NCBI RefSeq assembly: GCF_000346615.1
Contig: NZ_ANNU01000035.1
Location: 34,136 to 98,135, forward strand
Reading direction: 5' to 3'
DNA length: 64,000 nt
From: Nafulsella turpanensis ZLM-10
GTDB taxonomy: Bacteria; Bacteroidota; Bacteroidia; Cytophagales; Cyclobacteriaceae
Shown here: positions 17,092 through 26,772 of the stretch, piece after piece
Layout: every line of letters starts with the position of its first letter
Position numbering within the stretch: position 1 is the stretch's first letter
Notes under the pieces: model-generated
Told to the model about the DNA's origin: nothing
The model's database searches: none
The model's input: only the letters and a program-made list of their open reading frames with translations
Made by a program: the position numbers and the translations under genes

Positions 17092-20000
17092 TTATTCGCT
17101 GCAGTACTGCTCCTGGTAAAAGCCTGCTTTGCTGTCGCCCATTTCTTTCGCCTTCTGCCAGTCGGCACAGGCCGCTTCCAAATCATTCAACTCAAACTGC
17201 ACATAGCCCCTGTTACGGAAGAATTCTGCATTCGATTCATCCATTCGAATAGCCCTGTTAAAGTCATTCATGGCCGCTTCCCAAGCTTCCTGCCCCATTT
17301 GCGCATTACCACGGCGGTAATAGGCAATGGCATCGTTAGGGTTGAGTTCAATTACTTTGCTATAGTCGGCTATGGCCCCTCCAAAATCTTTCGACAGGTC
17401 GCGAATGGTGGCGCGATTGTAATAGGCATTGGTATCGGAGGGGCTCAGCGTGATAAGACGATCCAAATCGGCCAGGGCGAGGCGCTGCTGGTTTACCGAC
17501 AGGTATATCTGCGAACGCTTGCGGAATACCTCCGGCTGTTTATCGTCGACCAGGAGGGACTGCTCAAAGCTCCGCACCGCATCTTTCAGTTCATCGAGCT
17601 CCATATAAGCGTGCCCCAGCCGATAGAGGTTATTTGCCGTACGCCCTCCTTTACTAATGGCCTGCTGGTAATAATTAACTGCTTTTGTCCAGTCTTCGAG
17701 CATATACACCGCATCTGCCATCAGGCCAAGCGTTGCCACGTCGGCGCCGCCCGCATTTTCTATTTGTTCCAAATCGGCCAGCGCCTGTTCATAGGCCCCC
17801 ATGGCATAATAAGCCAAGCCGCGGTTGGAGCGGGCCTGGTGGTATGCTTTGTCCATTTCAAGGGCTTTGGTATAATCTGCTATGGCCTCTTCGTACCTTT
17901 TAAGGTTATACAGCGCCTTTCCCCTGTTATTGAAAATCAGCTTATCCGTCTCACCCAAATCTATCGCGCTGGTGTAGTCCTGTATGGCTTTTTCGTATTG
18001 CTCCAGGCGGAACTGCGTATTTCCCCGGAGAGAATAGGCCGCAATATAATTCTGGTCCAGCTTCAGAGATTCAGTTAAATCGGCCAGCGCTTCCTGTAAA
18101 GCACCGGCTTCGTATAAGGCATGGCCCCGGTGGTGATAAGCCTCTGCACTCTTCGCTCCTTTGGCTATGGCCTTATCTAAGTCTTCTTTCGCTCCCTTCA
18201 AATCATTTAGGGAATAGCGGGCATTGCCACGGCTGAGATATACCTGCTGGTCGTCAAAGCCAGCCTCGATTGCTTTATTCAAATCGGGCAACGCCTCGCT
18301 GTACTGCTGCAGGAAGAAGCGTGCATTTCCCCGCCCCCACCAGGCCTGCTTATCAGTAACTCCACTATTGATGGCCTTATCGAGCTGGGCCACTGCTTCC
18401 TGATAATTAGCGGAGAAATAATGCGAAAGCCCGAGGTACAGGAACAGATTGCCCTCTGTTTCGCCTAATGAGGCTGCTTTCTCCAAATCAGTTTTGGCTT
18501 GCTCATATTCTTTAGCAGCAAAATATAGGCCTCCCCTGTTAAGATATGCCTTTGCAAAGGCAGCATCTTTCTGAATGGCCAGCCCGTAATCCTGTATGGC
18601 TGCCGCTGCCTGCCCCGATTGTGCTTTGGCCTTACCGCGATTATTATACAGCGCAGCTTCCTGCACGCCAGCGCCTTCTGCCTCGTTGTAAGCAGTAACA
18701 GCTTCGGCGAATTTCTCGAGCCGGAACAGGGCATTTCCCCTCTTATAACGCATGTCAGGGGTTGGATTGAGGGCTATTTTAAGGTCTGCTGCCGCTTTTC
18801 CCCATTCCTTTAGCTCATATAAAGCTAATCCGCGCAAACCGGCAAGTTCATTCCCGAGCTGGTTTGCATCTTCGACTACGCCTTTAAAGTTGCCTGTCTC
18901 AAAGCGGGCTTTTGCTCTTCCGCTGTATAAATCATTACTTTTCTCACCGAGGCTAAGTGCTTTCGTGAAGTTACTTTCAGCTGCTGCAAAGTTTTTCTCC
19001 GCTAAGTAAAGATGGCCACGTAATGCAAAGGCTCTTCCTTCCTGGATACCCCCTTCAATAGCCTTGTTCAGATTTTGCAGCGCTTCGGCAGGTTTATTTG
19101 TTTCGTAATAATCATAGCCCAGCATTTTATAGAGTTCAGGATTTTTATAGCCAGCCTGTGCTGCTTTTTCCATATCGGCGATAGCGGCCGTATAGTTTTG
19201 CGCGCCATAGTAAGCCTGCCCCCGGTACAGATAAGCCTCAGATAGCTGGCTGTTCTGCTGTATGGCACTGCTAAAATCAGCAATAGCCTGTGCCCCCTGG
19301 TTTTGTGCCAGGTACGCCTGCCCGCGCATCAGGTACAGGCCTGTTTCTGTGGAGCCTGCCACTTCTGCAGCATTAAAATCGCTGATGGCTTTGGCATAGG
19401 CTTTTGCCTGAAAATTTAAATGGCCACGGCTGTAAAAAGCCTTTGCCAATTTTTCTCCGCCTGCAATGCCGATGTCCAAATCTGAGAGGGCGGCCTGTGC
19501 ATTTTTAAGAGTATAATAAGAAAGTCCTCGGTAAAGGTGCAGTTTCGGCTCTTTAGCACCTGCTTCAAGGGCAAAGGTGAGTACCTCTGCCGTTTCTTTT
19601 GCATTCCCGCTATGGAATAGCGCAGTACCCAGAGCGGAATACAACTCCACTCCTTTTTGGCCTTTGCTCCGCGCTGCCTGCAGGTCGCGCACTGTCTCCT
19701 GCCATTTTTCCTGCTGATAAAAAGCCAGACCGCGTTTCATTATTACCTCCGGTATATTTTCTCCGGCACTGATGGCTTTATCGAATTCGGCTGTTGCTTT
19801 ACTCCACTGCTGGCTGTTATAAGCGGCGAGGGCAGTACGAAGGTATACTTCCTTAGTCCGTTCCCCCAGCTTCTGCGCCTGTTCAAGGTCTGCAAGTACT
19901 TTGGCCCAGGCACCTCCTTTTTCATTAGCTTCCGCCCTGTGGAGATATACTTGTTTTAGTCCGGCGTCCATCGCAATGGCTTTGGAATAATCTTCTATGG

Positions 20001-21228
20001 CCGCCAAAGCGTTGCCTGTCATGTAGCTCGCCCGGCCTCTGTTTGAATACAACTCCTTATCCTCCAAGCCTGCGGCGGCGGCTTTATCGTAAGCAGACTT
20101 AGCCTCTGCATACTGCTCCTGTTTGAAATAAGCATGGCCTAACAGCAATGCAGCTCTGCCGCTTTCCGGTGCACCTGCTTTTACTTTACTTAAATCTGCA
20201 ATGGCTTCGGCCAGGCGCTTAGTTTCGTAAGCAGCCAGACCGCGGAAAAAGTACAATCCCTGGTATTGCTCATTTTCCGGAGCTTTCTTTAAGTCCTCAT
20301 AAGCCTCGGCCCATTTAGCTGTCTGGGCATACAGGAGCCCACGACCCGCATATGCTTCTGCAAAATCCTTCCGGAGAGTAATGGCCTGGCCGTATGCCTG
20401 AATAGCTTCAGGGAACTGCCGGTTCTGCACATAGGCCTGACCTAACCAGTAATGCAGGGAGGCTTCATTGAAGGAAAGTAAAGTTTTTTTGAGTGAAGAG
20501 ATGGCCTCCGGCCAGTTCTGCTTTTGCAGCGCCACGATACTTTTTACATAATGTGGCTCATAAGCGGCCCCTTTAATCCAGCTTTTAAATGATTTACCTT
20601 CCGCAGGCATATTGCCTAAATGAGCGACCGGTACAATCAGCCCATGCTGTTCCAGCGGGAGGTACACTCCCTGTAGGTTGGACTTACTATCCAGCACAGG
20701 CGCACCGGCAGCAGCAGCTCCGGGGCCTGCAGCTAATAATATTTCTCCATATCCCAGGAGGTCTCCTTTTTCCTGCAACGCAAGCGGCTGCAGCTCGTAC
20801 TGCTGAGCTGCTTTAGCCTGCAGAAGAGAGAAGGCTGCCCCTTTTGCAATAGCGCCAGCTGCAAGTTTATAGGGGGAAAAGGAAGTTGTAAGGTTATTAT
20901 CAATGGAAAACCGGAACAAACCTGTCTTTGGGTCAGCCGCTTCTACCATTATAATCTGGTGAAGCGTACTGTCTTTACTGATAAGACGAGCAGTTTCAGC
21001 TCCTTTTACTATACTCAGGTGGGCTACTCCCCGCCCCTGGGCATCGATAAAAAACCCGCTCCCCTGCCTGAGCACATTTCCCTCTTTATCGAGGGCCTGC
21101 AGCAGAAAAGTGCCGCTTTCCACAATATTTTGGGCTTTAACTTGGATACCGGGTGCTACGAAGCAAAAGAGGAACAGCAGGAATAAAGGCCTGTAATATG
21201 CTTGCATGGCTATTGGTTGTGTTTTCAT
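17092..21228 (-). CDS. Large secreted TPR protein with an inactive trypsin-like N-terminal domain
   Basis: A 1378-residue exported protein. Residues 1-33 are a signal peptide ending in VKAQ. Residues 38-225 look like an HtrA-type serine protease fold: GSGFFIDAQGRG and later LDSKSNLQGVYL align with the catalytic His and Ser regions. However, the His position is Ser72 in VAHLSIVKGA and the Ser position is Ala171 in GAAAAGAPVL, so proteolysis is not expected. From about residue 230 to the end, some 33 tandem TPR units of 34 residues follow, many with AYxxRGxAxY and AIxDxxKAI patterns. It probably acts as a scaffold in the periplasm or outer membrane; no partner gene is adjacent. A terminator follows at 17014-17044. 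Confidence 0.85.
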   Translation of the reverse strand: MKTQPIAMQAYYRPLFLLFLFCFVAPGIQVKAQNIVESGTFLLQALDKEGNVLRQGSGFFIDAQGRGVAHLSIVKGAETARLISKDSTLHQIIMVEAADPKTGLFRFSIDNNLTTSFSPYKLAAGAIAKGAAFSLLQAKAAQQYELQPLALQEKGDLLGYGEILLAAGPGAAAAGAPVLDSKSNLQGVYLPLEQHGLIVPVAHLGNMPAEGKSFKSWIKGAAYEPHYVKSIVALQKQNWPEAISSLKKTLLSFNEASLHYWLGQAYVQNRQFPEAIQAYGQAITLRKDFAEAYAGRGLLYAQTAKWAEAYEDLKKAPENEQYQGLYFFRGLAAYETKRLAEAIADLSKVKAGAPESGRAALLLGHAYFKQEQYAEAKSAYDKAAAAGLEDKELYSNRGRASYMTGNALAAIEDYSKAIAMDAGLKQVYLHRAEANEKGGAWAKVLADLEQAQKLGERTKEVYLRTALAAYNSQQWSKATAEFDKAISAGENIPEVIMKRGLAFYQQEKWQETVRDLQAARSKGQKGVELYSALGTALFHSGNAKETAEVLTFALEAGAKEPKLHLYRGLSYYTLKNAQAALSDLDIGIAGGEKLAKAFYSRGHLNFQAKAYAKAISDFNAAEVAGSTETGLYLMRGQAYLAQNQGAQAIADFSSAIQQNSQLSEAYLYRGQAYYGAQNYTAAIADMEKAAQAGYKNPELYKMLGYDYYETNKPAEALQNLNKAIEGGIQEGRAFALRGHLYLAEKNFAAAESNFTKALSLGEKSNDLYSGRAKARFETGNFKGVVEDANQLGNELAGLRGLALYELKEWGKAAADLKIALNPTPDMRYKRGNALFRLEKFAEAVTAYNEAEGAGVQEAALYNNRGKAKAQSGQAAAAIQDYGLAIQKDAAFAKAYLNRGGLYFAAKEYEQAKTDLEKAASLGETEGNLFLYLGLSHYFSANYQEAVAQLDKAINSGVTDKQAWWGRGNARFFLQQYSEALPDLNKAIEAGFDDQQVYLSRGNARYSLNDLKGAKEDLDKAIAKGAKSAEAYHHRGHALYEAGALQEALADLTESLKLDQNYIAAYSLRGNTQFRLEQYEKAIQDYTSAIDLGETDKLIFNNRGKALYNLKRYEEAIADYTKALEMDKAYHQARSNRGLAYYAMGAYEQALADLEQIENAGGADVATLGLMADAVYMLEDWTKAVNYYQQAISKGGRTANNLYRLGHAYMELDELKDAVRSFEQSLLVDDKQPEVFRKRSQIYLSVNQQRLALADLDRLITLSPSDTNAYYNRATIRDLSKDFGGAIADYSKVIELNPNDAIAYYRRGNAQMGQEAWEAAMNDFNRAIRMDESNAEFFRNRGYVQFELNDLEAACADWQKAKEMGDSKAGFYQEQYCSE

Positions 21229-21280
21229 CAGATTATTCAGGAAAGAAAATACAAATTATGGGCAATGCATCAGATAACAA

Positions 21281-21310
21281 AAAAAGGCCTGAGGTATTTG
21301 AAGCCTTTTT
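21281..21310 (-). terminator. Hairpin terminator upstream of the TPR gene
   Basis: AAAAAGGC (21281-21288) and GCCTTTTT (21303-21310) form an 8-base stem with a 14-base loop; on the minus strand the stem is followed by T residues. It would end a short transcript coming from the small open frame at 21438-21524, before the TPR gene start at 21228. Confidence 0.55.
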
Positions 21311-21437
21311 CATTCCGGACCTTACACAGGTTATGATTCGTTGTCTGCGTTACCATTTAGGCTTTTGAGGAGGGCTCTTCACAGAAAAGGTTAAAGCCAG
21401 GCAAATGTATTCCTGAGGAGGGGAATTCAGGCTCAGT

Positions 21438-21524
21438 TTAGCCGATCATGAAAATAATGAAGAGAATAAAATATACCAGTCCAACTAAAGTAGAGGGTTT
21501 TACCCGCTGTAATACATGTCTCAT
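21438..21524 (-). CDS. Candidate 28-residue single-pass membrane peptide
   Basis: An ATG-initiated frame encodes 28 residues: a basic start (MRHVLQRVKPSTLVGL) followed by an unbroken hydrophobic stretch (VYFILFIIFMIG) ending in TAA. This is the pattern of a tiny inner-membrane protein. It lies alone in the 456-base gap between the TPR gene and lpdA, with a terminator-like hairpin downstream on the same strand (21281-21310). No clear promoter was found. No homologue is known to me; the call rests on start codon, composition and terminator only. Confidence 0.35.
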   Translation of the reverse strand: MRHVLQRVKPSTLVGLVYFILFIIFMIG

Positions 21525-21643
21525 TTAACAAAAAAGTTAGGTTAACAATAGGCTCTGCGGCGAGCTGCTATCAAAAAATCTTTATTTATTTAACGGCCTT
21601 TTTCTACTGAAGGTTGCTGGCAAAAGTGAAGGGGCATAAAAAA

Positions 21644-21665
21644 AGCCTGGCTGAACGGCCAGGCT
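21644..21665 (-). terminator. Terminator of lpdA
   Basis: AGCCTGGC (21644-21651) pairs perfectly with GCCAGGCT (21658-21665), with a 6-base loop. On the minus strand a run of T follows. It lies 20 bases after the lpdA stop codon. Confidence 0.88.
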
Positions 21666-21684
21666 ACAGGTTGAGAACCTTTTC

Positions 21685-23082
21685 TTATAAGTGAATCACC
21701 TCGTCGTAGGCAGCCGCGGTGGCTTCCATAACGGCTTCCGACATCGTAGGGTGTGGGTGAATGGTTTTCAGGATTTCATGACCGGTGGTTTCGAGTTTGC
21801 GGGCAGCAACCACCTCGGCAATCATTTCCGTTACATTGGCACCAATCATATGGGCACCCAGCCACTCGCCGTATTTGGCATCGTAAATTACCTTTACAAA
21901 GCCATCTTTGGCACCCGCCGCGCTGGCTTTACCACTGGCCGAGAAAGGGAATTTACCCACCTTAATTTCATAGCCCGCTTCTTTCGCAGCTTTCTCCGTA
22001 TATCCGACAGAAGCAATTTCAGGTGAACAGTAAGTACAGCCAGGAATATTTTTGTAGTCGATAGGCTCAGGATTGAGGCCGGCGATTTTCTCCACACACA
22101 CAATGCCTTCGGCTGAGGCTACGTGTGCAAGGGCAGGGCCTGCCACAATATCGCCAATAGCATATACTCCGTCGATATTGGTTTTGTAGTAATCGTCTAC
22201 CAGCACTTTTCCTTTTTCATGCTTTACGCCTACCTCTTCCAGGCCTATGCCTTCGAGGTTGGTAGTAACTCCAACGGCCGAAAGAACTATATCAGCTTCC
22301 AGCTGCTCTTCACCTTTTTTGGTCTTAACAGTTACTTTACAGCCTTTGCCGCCGGTATCTACTTTAGTTACCTCGGCAGAAGTCATAATTTTCATGCCTG
22401 CCTTTTTGTAGATTCTTTCCAGCTGCTTCGACACTTCCTCATCCTCTACCGGTACAATGTTCGGCAGGTACTCCACGATGGTTACTTCAGTACCGATGGA
22501 ATTATAGAAATAAGCAAACTCGACGCCAATGGCACCGGAGCCTACTACCACCATAGATTTTGGCTGCTTATCGAGCGACATGGCCTCACGGTATCCAATA
22601 ATTTTCTTGCCATCCTGCTTGAGGTTCGGCAGTTCGCGGGAACGGCCTCCGGTAGCCAGCATAATATGTTTTGCTTCGTAAGTAGTAGTTTTACCATCTT
22701 CGCCTTTTACCTCTACCTGGCCTTTTGACTTAAGCTTACCAAAGCCTTGAATATGGTCAATTTTATTTTTCTTAAACAGGAACTGGATACCCTTGCTCAT
22801 GCCATCGGCTACTCCGCGACTGCGCTTAATCATATCGCCAAAATTGGCTTTGGCATCACTAACTTCTATTCCGTAATCTTTGGCATGGCTGATGTATTCA
22901 AATACCTGCGCACTTTTCAGAAGGGCTTTGGTAGGGATACAACCCCAGTTCAGGCAAACGCCTCCAAGGCTTTCCTTTTCCACTACACCTACTTTCAGCC
23001 CAAGCTGAGAGGCACGGATAGCCGCCACATATCCCCCAGGGCCACTACCGATTACAATCAAATCATATTTTTTGTCTGACAT
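21685..23082 (-). CDS. lpdA: Dihydrolipoyl dehydrogenase
   Basis: E3 subunit of 2-oxoacid dehydrogenase complexes and of the glycine cleavage system, re-oxidising dihydrolipoyl groups with NAD. The 465-residue flavoprotein has the FAD-binding GSGPGG at residues 12-17, the redox-active disulfide in GGVCLNWGCIPTK (Cys43 and Cys48), an NAD-binding VVGSGAIGVEFAYF, the second FAD motif YAIGDIVAGPALAH, and the C-terminal HPHPTMSEAVMEA with the catalytic His-Glu pair. It is a single-gene unit with its own promoter and terminator, divergent from fabG. Confidence 0.96.
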   Translation of the reverse strand: MSDKKYDLIVIGSGPGGYVAAIRASQLGLKVGVVEKESLGGVCLNWGCIPTKALLKSAQVFEYISHAKDYGIEVSDAKANFGDMIKRSRGVADGMSKGIQFLFKKNKIDHIQGFGKLKSKGQVEVKGEDGKTTTYEAKHIMLATGGRSRELPNLKQDGKKIIGYREAMSLDKQPKSMVVVGSGAIGVEFAYFYNSIGTEVTIVEYLPNIVPVEDEEVSKQLERIYKKAGMKIMTSAEVTKVDTGGKGCKVTVKTKKGEEQLEADIVLSAVGVTTNLEGIGLEEVGVKHEKGKVLVDDYYKTNIDGVYAIGDIVAGPALAHVASAEGIVCVEKIAGLNPEPIDYKNIPGCTYCSPEIASVGYTEKAAKEAGYEIKVGKFPFSASGKASAAGAKDGFVKVIYDAKYGEWLGAHMIGANVTEMIAEVVAARKLETTGHEILKTIHPHPTMSEAVMEATAAAYDEVIHL

Positions 23083-23116
23083 ATCAGATTGATTTATGTT
23101 CGTTAAAAAATTTATG

Positions 23117-23124
23117 CAAAATTA
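23117..23124 (-). promoter_or_regulatory. -7 box for lpdA
   Basis: The minus strand reads TAATTTTG, matching TAnnTTTG, 34 bases before the lpdA ATG. The -33 region is T-rich but lacks a clean TTTG. The rest of the 372-base divergent gap (23083-23454) holds only this and the fabG promoter. Confidence 0.55.
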
Positions 23125-23369
23125 ATTTTTTTAGGCTTAGAAAAAAACACCGCCTAATTAAGCTACCAGATATTCTACCATTCAGGATTTAAGTCCTTCC
23201 CTCTATGAATACCGGCACCGCACAGAAATATACCTTCTTTATAACAGTGAAAGGCTTTGGCTGTTCAATGGTTGAGGAAATGGCGGCAACAGAGCACTTA
23301 CCTGCAGATACCCCTTAAATATTAAAAGCAAAGGAGCAGATAGTACAGCAACAGAGCTTCTTCCGGATT

Positions 23370-23402
23370 TTTGACTAAATTATTAATATTTTTCTACTTT
23401 TG
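23370..23402 (+). promoter_or_regulatory. Complete Bacteroidota-type promoter for fabG
   Basis: TTTG at 23370-23373 and TACTTTTG at 23395-23402 are separated by 21 bases, matching the -33/-7 arrangement of the phylum. The leader to ATG 23455 would be about 48 bases. Confidence 0.75.
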
Positions 23403-23454
23403 TCCTCGAAAACAAACTGAACTGAAGGAGATCAATCATTCTAACTTATATTTT

Positions 23455-24201
23455 ATGAAATTACTGGAAGGGAAAACTGCCCTCATCACCGGCGCCTCCA
23501 AAGGCATAGGTAGGGCCATTGCACAGCGCTTTGCCGAACAGGGCGCCAATGTTGCTTTTACCTATCTCTCAAGCGTAGAAAAAGGCCAGGCGCTGGAAAA
23601 AGAGCTTTCTGATTTAGGCATAAAGGCAAAAGGCTATCGTTCCGATGCCTCTGACTTTGCAGCAGCAGAGCAGCTCATTAACGATGTGGTGGCCGATTTC
23701 GGCTCACTCGATGTGCTGGTGAATAATGCCGGTATCACCAAAGATAACCTGCTGATGCGCATGACTGAGCAAATGTGGGATGATGTAATTAATGTAAACC
23801 TGAAGAGCTGCTTTAATACGGTAAAAGCCGCCACCCGCACGTTTATGAAGCAGAAGAGTGGCTCCATCATCAACCTTACCTCAGTAGTAGGGCTCAAAGG
23901 AAATGCAGGACAGGCCAACTATGCCGCTTCCAAAGCAGGCATCATTGGTTTTACAAAGTCTGTTGCACTGGAGCTGGGCTCCCGCAATATCCGGAGTAAT
24001 GCCATAGCCCCCGGTTTTATAGAAACAGAAATGACGGATGTACTGGATGAAAAAACCGTACAAAGCTGGCGCGATGCTATTCCACTCAAAAGGGGTGGCA
24101 AGCCTGAAGATGTGGCCGATTGCGCTGTTTACCTGGCTTCCGATATGTCGGTTTACATGACCGGACAGGTACTGCAGGTCGATGGCGGAATGCTTACTTA
24201 A
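23455..24201 (+). CDS. fabG: 3-oxoacyl-ACP reductase
   Basis: FabG reduces 3-oxoacyl-ACP to 3-hydroxyacyl-ACP with NADPH in fatty acid elongation. From ATG 23455 the protein is 248 residues, the usual length. It has the NADP-binding TGASKGIG (residues 12-19), NNAG at 90-93, the catalytic Ser143, Tyr156 and Lys160 (YAASK), and the C-terminal YMTGQVLQVDGGM. The frame is open further upstream to a TTG at 23371, but that lies inside the promoter, so the ATG is used. Confidence 0.94.
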   Translation: MKLLEGKTALITGASKGIGRAIAQRFAEQGANVAFTYLSSVEKGQALEKELSDLGIKAKGYRSDASDFAAAEQLINDVVADFGSLDVLVNNAGITKDNLLMRMTEQMWDDVINVNLKSCFNTVKAATRTFMKQKSGSIINLTSVVGLKGNAGQANYAASKAGIIGFTKSVALELGSRNIRSNAIAPGFIETEMTDVLDEKTVQSWRDAIPLKRGGKPEDVADCAVYLASDMSVYMTGQVLQVDGGMLT

Positions 24202-24256
24202 TGCACCAGGAGGCAATGAAAGCAGTTAGCGCCTAGTACCCTCTACTATTTAACCT

Positions 24257-24315
24257 GCCACCCCGTACAACTTTCTCTGCTTTGGGAGAGTTAAACAGGG
24301 TGGCTTCTTTTTTTG
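24257..24315 (+). terminator. Terminator of fabG
   Basis: GCCACCC (24257-24263) pairs with GGGTGGC (24298-24304) around a long inner arm that can also partly pair, followed by a T-rich run (TTCTTTTTTT). Confidence 0.75.
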
Positions 24316-24420
24316 CTTTTCCAAAGCCGGAGCAGCTCATACCATGTTGATTCATTTACTCGTTTAGTTTCTGTATTGATACTGAAGGAGAATTTTACCA
24401 AAATAAAACCCGAAGTTCAC

Positions 24421-24428
24421 TAAATTAG
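24421..24428 (+). promoter_or_regulatory. Candidate -7 box for the VWA protein gene
   Basis: TAAATTAG differs from TAnnTTTG at one position and lies 49 bases before ATG 24478. It is the best match in the gap. Confidence 0.35.
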
Positions 24429-24477
24429 CAGACCTGCCTGCCGGCAGTTAACGAAATAGCACCTCAGCACATTAAGC

Positions 24478-26550
24478 ATGCAAGAGTTTCAGTTTCTTTT
24501 TGAGCAATCGCCCTGGTTTATTTTACTTTGCCTGCTTGCAGGTCTTGCTTTTGCCTGGTTATTATATAAACCTGCCGCTAAGCAAAGCTGGTCGCGCAGC
24601 ATTAATTTTGCGCTTTTTGCCATTCGCTTTTTAGTTGTAAGCCTCCTCGCTCTGCTGCTGTTAGGCCCCTATGTGAAACAGCTTAAACGGACCTTCGAAG
24701 AACCCACTTTTGTGATTGCCGTGGATAACAGCCTTTCCCTGGCAGAAGTATATGATTCGGCACAACTGGAAAATATCCGCAAAACCGTAAAGGAACTGGA
24801 GAAGGCTTTGGGCGAAGAGGCTGCCGTACAGGTCCGTTCCCTCAGCGGCATATTACCCGCCGACAGCCTCCGCTTTCAGGAAAAGAGCACAAATTTAAGT
24901 CAGCTAATGACGGAAGTAAGCGCTGAGTATGAGAATCGCAATCTGGCAGGTCTAGTGTTACTAAGCGATGGCATCTACAACCGGGGCCTTTCCCCTGCCT
25001 ATACTCCCGCCAGCTTTCCGGTATATACCCTCGGCCTGGGCGATACCATTCCTAAAAAAGACCTTAACCTGAAAGCCCTTTACTATAATAAAATCGCTTA
25101 CCAGGGCAACCAGTTCCGGCTGCTGGCCGAGCTGGAGCAAAATGGTTTTGAGGGTGAAAGCGCTGTAGTAAGCGTTTCGTATAAAGGAGAGGTGCTGGCA
25201 CAAAAAGAAATTCAGCTCCGGGAAAACCAGCCGCTGTACGAAACAGAGTTTATTCTGGAAGCAACCACTGAAGGCCTGCAGCACTATGTGGTAAGTATAA
25301 CACCTAAAAAAGCTGAATTTACCATCTCCAACAACAGCAAGCATGCCTACATAGAGGTTGTAGAAGGCCAGGAAAAAATATTAATTGCCGCTCCCGCCCC
25401 TCACCCCGACATTAAGGCTATCCGGAGTGCCATCGAAAAAAATGAGAACTACGAGGTTTCGCTCTACATCCCCGGCATCAGTGAGTTTAAACCAGATAAA
25501 TACGACCTGCTTATTCTGCACCAGCTTCCCTCCCGCCAGTCCGTTCCGCAACTGGAGGAGGTGCTTAACAGCAGTAAAGCCCACTGGTATATAATTGGCC
25601 GGCAAACCAATATTCCTGCCTTTAACGAGCGAAATAAGCTCCTGAGCATCGAGCAGCGTGCACAGGAGTTCGACGAAGTGTTTCCGGTGTATAACCCGGC
25701 CTTCCCCCTCTTTACTTATCCGGCCGAACTGGTTGCCCTGCTCAATGAATACCCTCCCGTGCTCGTGCCCTTCGGGCAGGTTACCCTAAAGGGAGAGGCT
25801 GCTACTTTGCTCTACCAGAAGGTAGGTAATATTGCCACAGAGCGCCCCCTGTTGGTAATGCAGACTGCAGGTGAACAAAAAACAGCCGTGCTGCTCGGAG
25901 AAGGAATATGGCAATGGCGCCTGCAGGAGTGGGCCCAGGCCGAACAGTTTACCGCCTTCGATGAGCTGGTGCAGAAAACCGTACAACTGCTTTCCGCAAA
26001 AGAAGACCGACGCCCTTTTAAAGTATACCCCATCGAGCGGGAGGTGTATGATACCGAGGGAGTTACCTTTGAAACTGAAGTGTATAACCAGCTGTATGAG
26101 CGAATCTGGGGGCAGGAAATTAAGCTGACGCTGACCAATGAAGCCGGCGAGCAGAAAACCTATCAGTACACCAACAGCCGCAATAACCCGCGCTATACCA
26201 TTAGCAACCTTCCGCAGGGTGTGTATACCTACCAGGCCAGCACCACCCGGCAGGGCGAACAATTAACTAGCTCCGGTGAGTTTACCGTCAATGAACTGCA
26301 ACTCGAATCGCTGGAGCTTACGGCCGACTTTAACCTGCTCAGGAAAATGGCTGCGGAAAGCGGCGGCGCTTTTTACCCCATGAGCGAAGCTGATGAGCTT
26401 AAAGAAGCCCTGAGGGCAAAGGAGTTTAAGAGTACGGTCTATGCCGTTGAAGATTTTCTGCCCATCATCCACCTGAAGTGGCTCTTCTTCCTCATCCTCC
26501 TGCTCATTTCAGCGGAGTGGTTTATCAGGAAGTATAATGGGAGTTATTAA
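24478..26550 (+). CDS. BatA-like VWA-fold membrane protein
   Basis: A 690-residue protein with two N-terminal membrane helices (about residues 14-30 and 42-64), then a large non-cytoplasmic or cytoplasmic domain, and one C-terminal helix (about 664-680). Residues 78-190 resemble a von Willebrand A fold: VIAVDNSLSLAEV has a degenerate metal site (DxS-like), and VLLSDGIYNRG is the second loop. The rest contains beta-sandwich segments and LLIAAPAPHPDIKAI, as in Bacteroidota proteins related to BatA/BatB. Function is unknown; it stands alone between fabG and clpC. Confidence 0.75.
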   Translation: MQEFQFLFEQSPWFILLCLLAGLAFAWLLYKPAAKQSWSRSINFALFAIRFLVVSLLALLLLGPYVKQLKRTFEEPTFVIAVDNSLSLAEVYDSAQLENIRKTVKELEKALGEEAAVQVRSLSGILPADSLRFQEKSTNLSQLMTEVSAEYENRNLAGLVLLSDGIYNRGLSPAYTPASFPVYTLGLGDTIPKKDLNLKALYYNKIAYQGNQFRLLAELEQNGFEGESAVVSVSYKGEVLAQKEIQLRENQPLYETEFILEATTEGLQHYVVSITPKKAEFTISNNSKHAYIEVVEGQEKILIAAPAPHPDIKAIRSAIEKNENYEVSLYIPGISEFKPDKYDLLILHQLPSRQSVPQLEEVLNSSKAHWYIIGRQTNIPAFNERNKLLSIEQRAQEFDEVFPVYNPAFPLFTYPAELVALLNEYPPVLVPFGQVTLKGEAATLLYQKVGNIATERPLLVMQTAGEQKTAVLLGEGIWQWRLQEWAQAEQFTAFDELVQKTVQLLSAKEDRRPFKVYPIEREVYDTEGVTFETEVYNQLYERIWGQEIKLTLTNEAGEQKTYQYTNSRNNPRYTISNLPQGVYTYQASTTRQGEQLTSSGEFTVNELQLESLELTADFNLLRKMAAESGGAFYPMSEADELKEALRAKEFKSTVYAVEDFLPIIHLKWLFFLILLLISAEWFIRKYNGSY

Positions 26551-26663
26551 TAATTAGCAGCACTCAGGAATACCCAGCAACTGACCAAAGACCCCTACCG
26601 ACCTTTTAAATTTTCATCTGCCAACATCATGGCAATCTTACCATAAAAGTCCGGCAACAGTAA

Positions 26664-26708
26664 AAACAAAAAGAGGCTGCTTCAGATTGAAGCAGCCTCT
26701 TTTTGTTT
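26664..26708. terminator. Bidirectional terminator between the VWA gene and clpC
   Basis: A perfect 20-base stem (26664-26683 and 26689-26708) with a 5-base loop and A/T-rich ends can stop transcripts from both convergent genes. Confidence 0.92.
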
Positions 26709-26772
26709 ATCTTCTGAAAAGAAGTTTAAGTTTAACTGGTCATTAACTTATCAGTATCAACCAACCAGCTGA

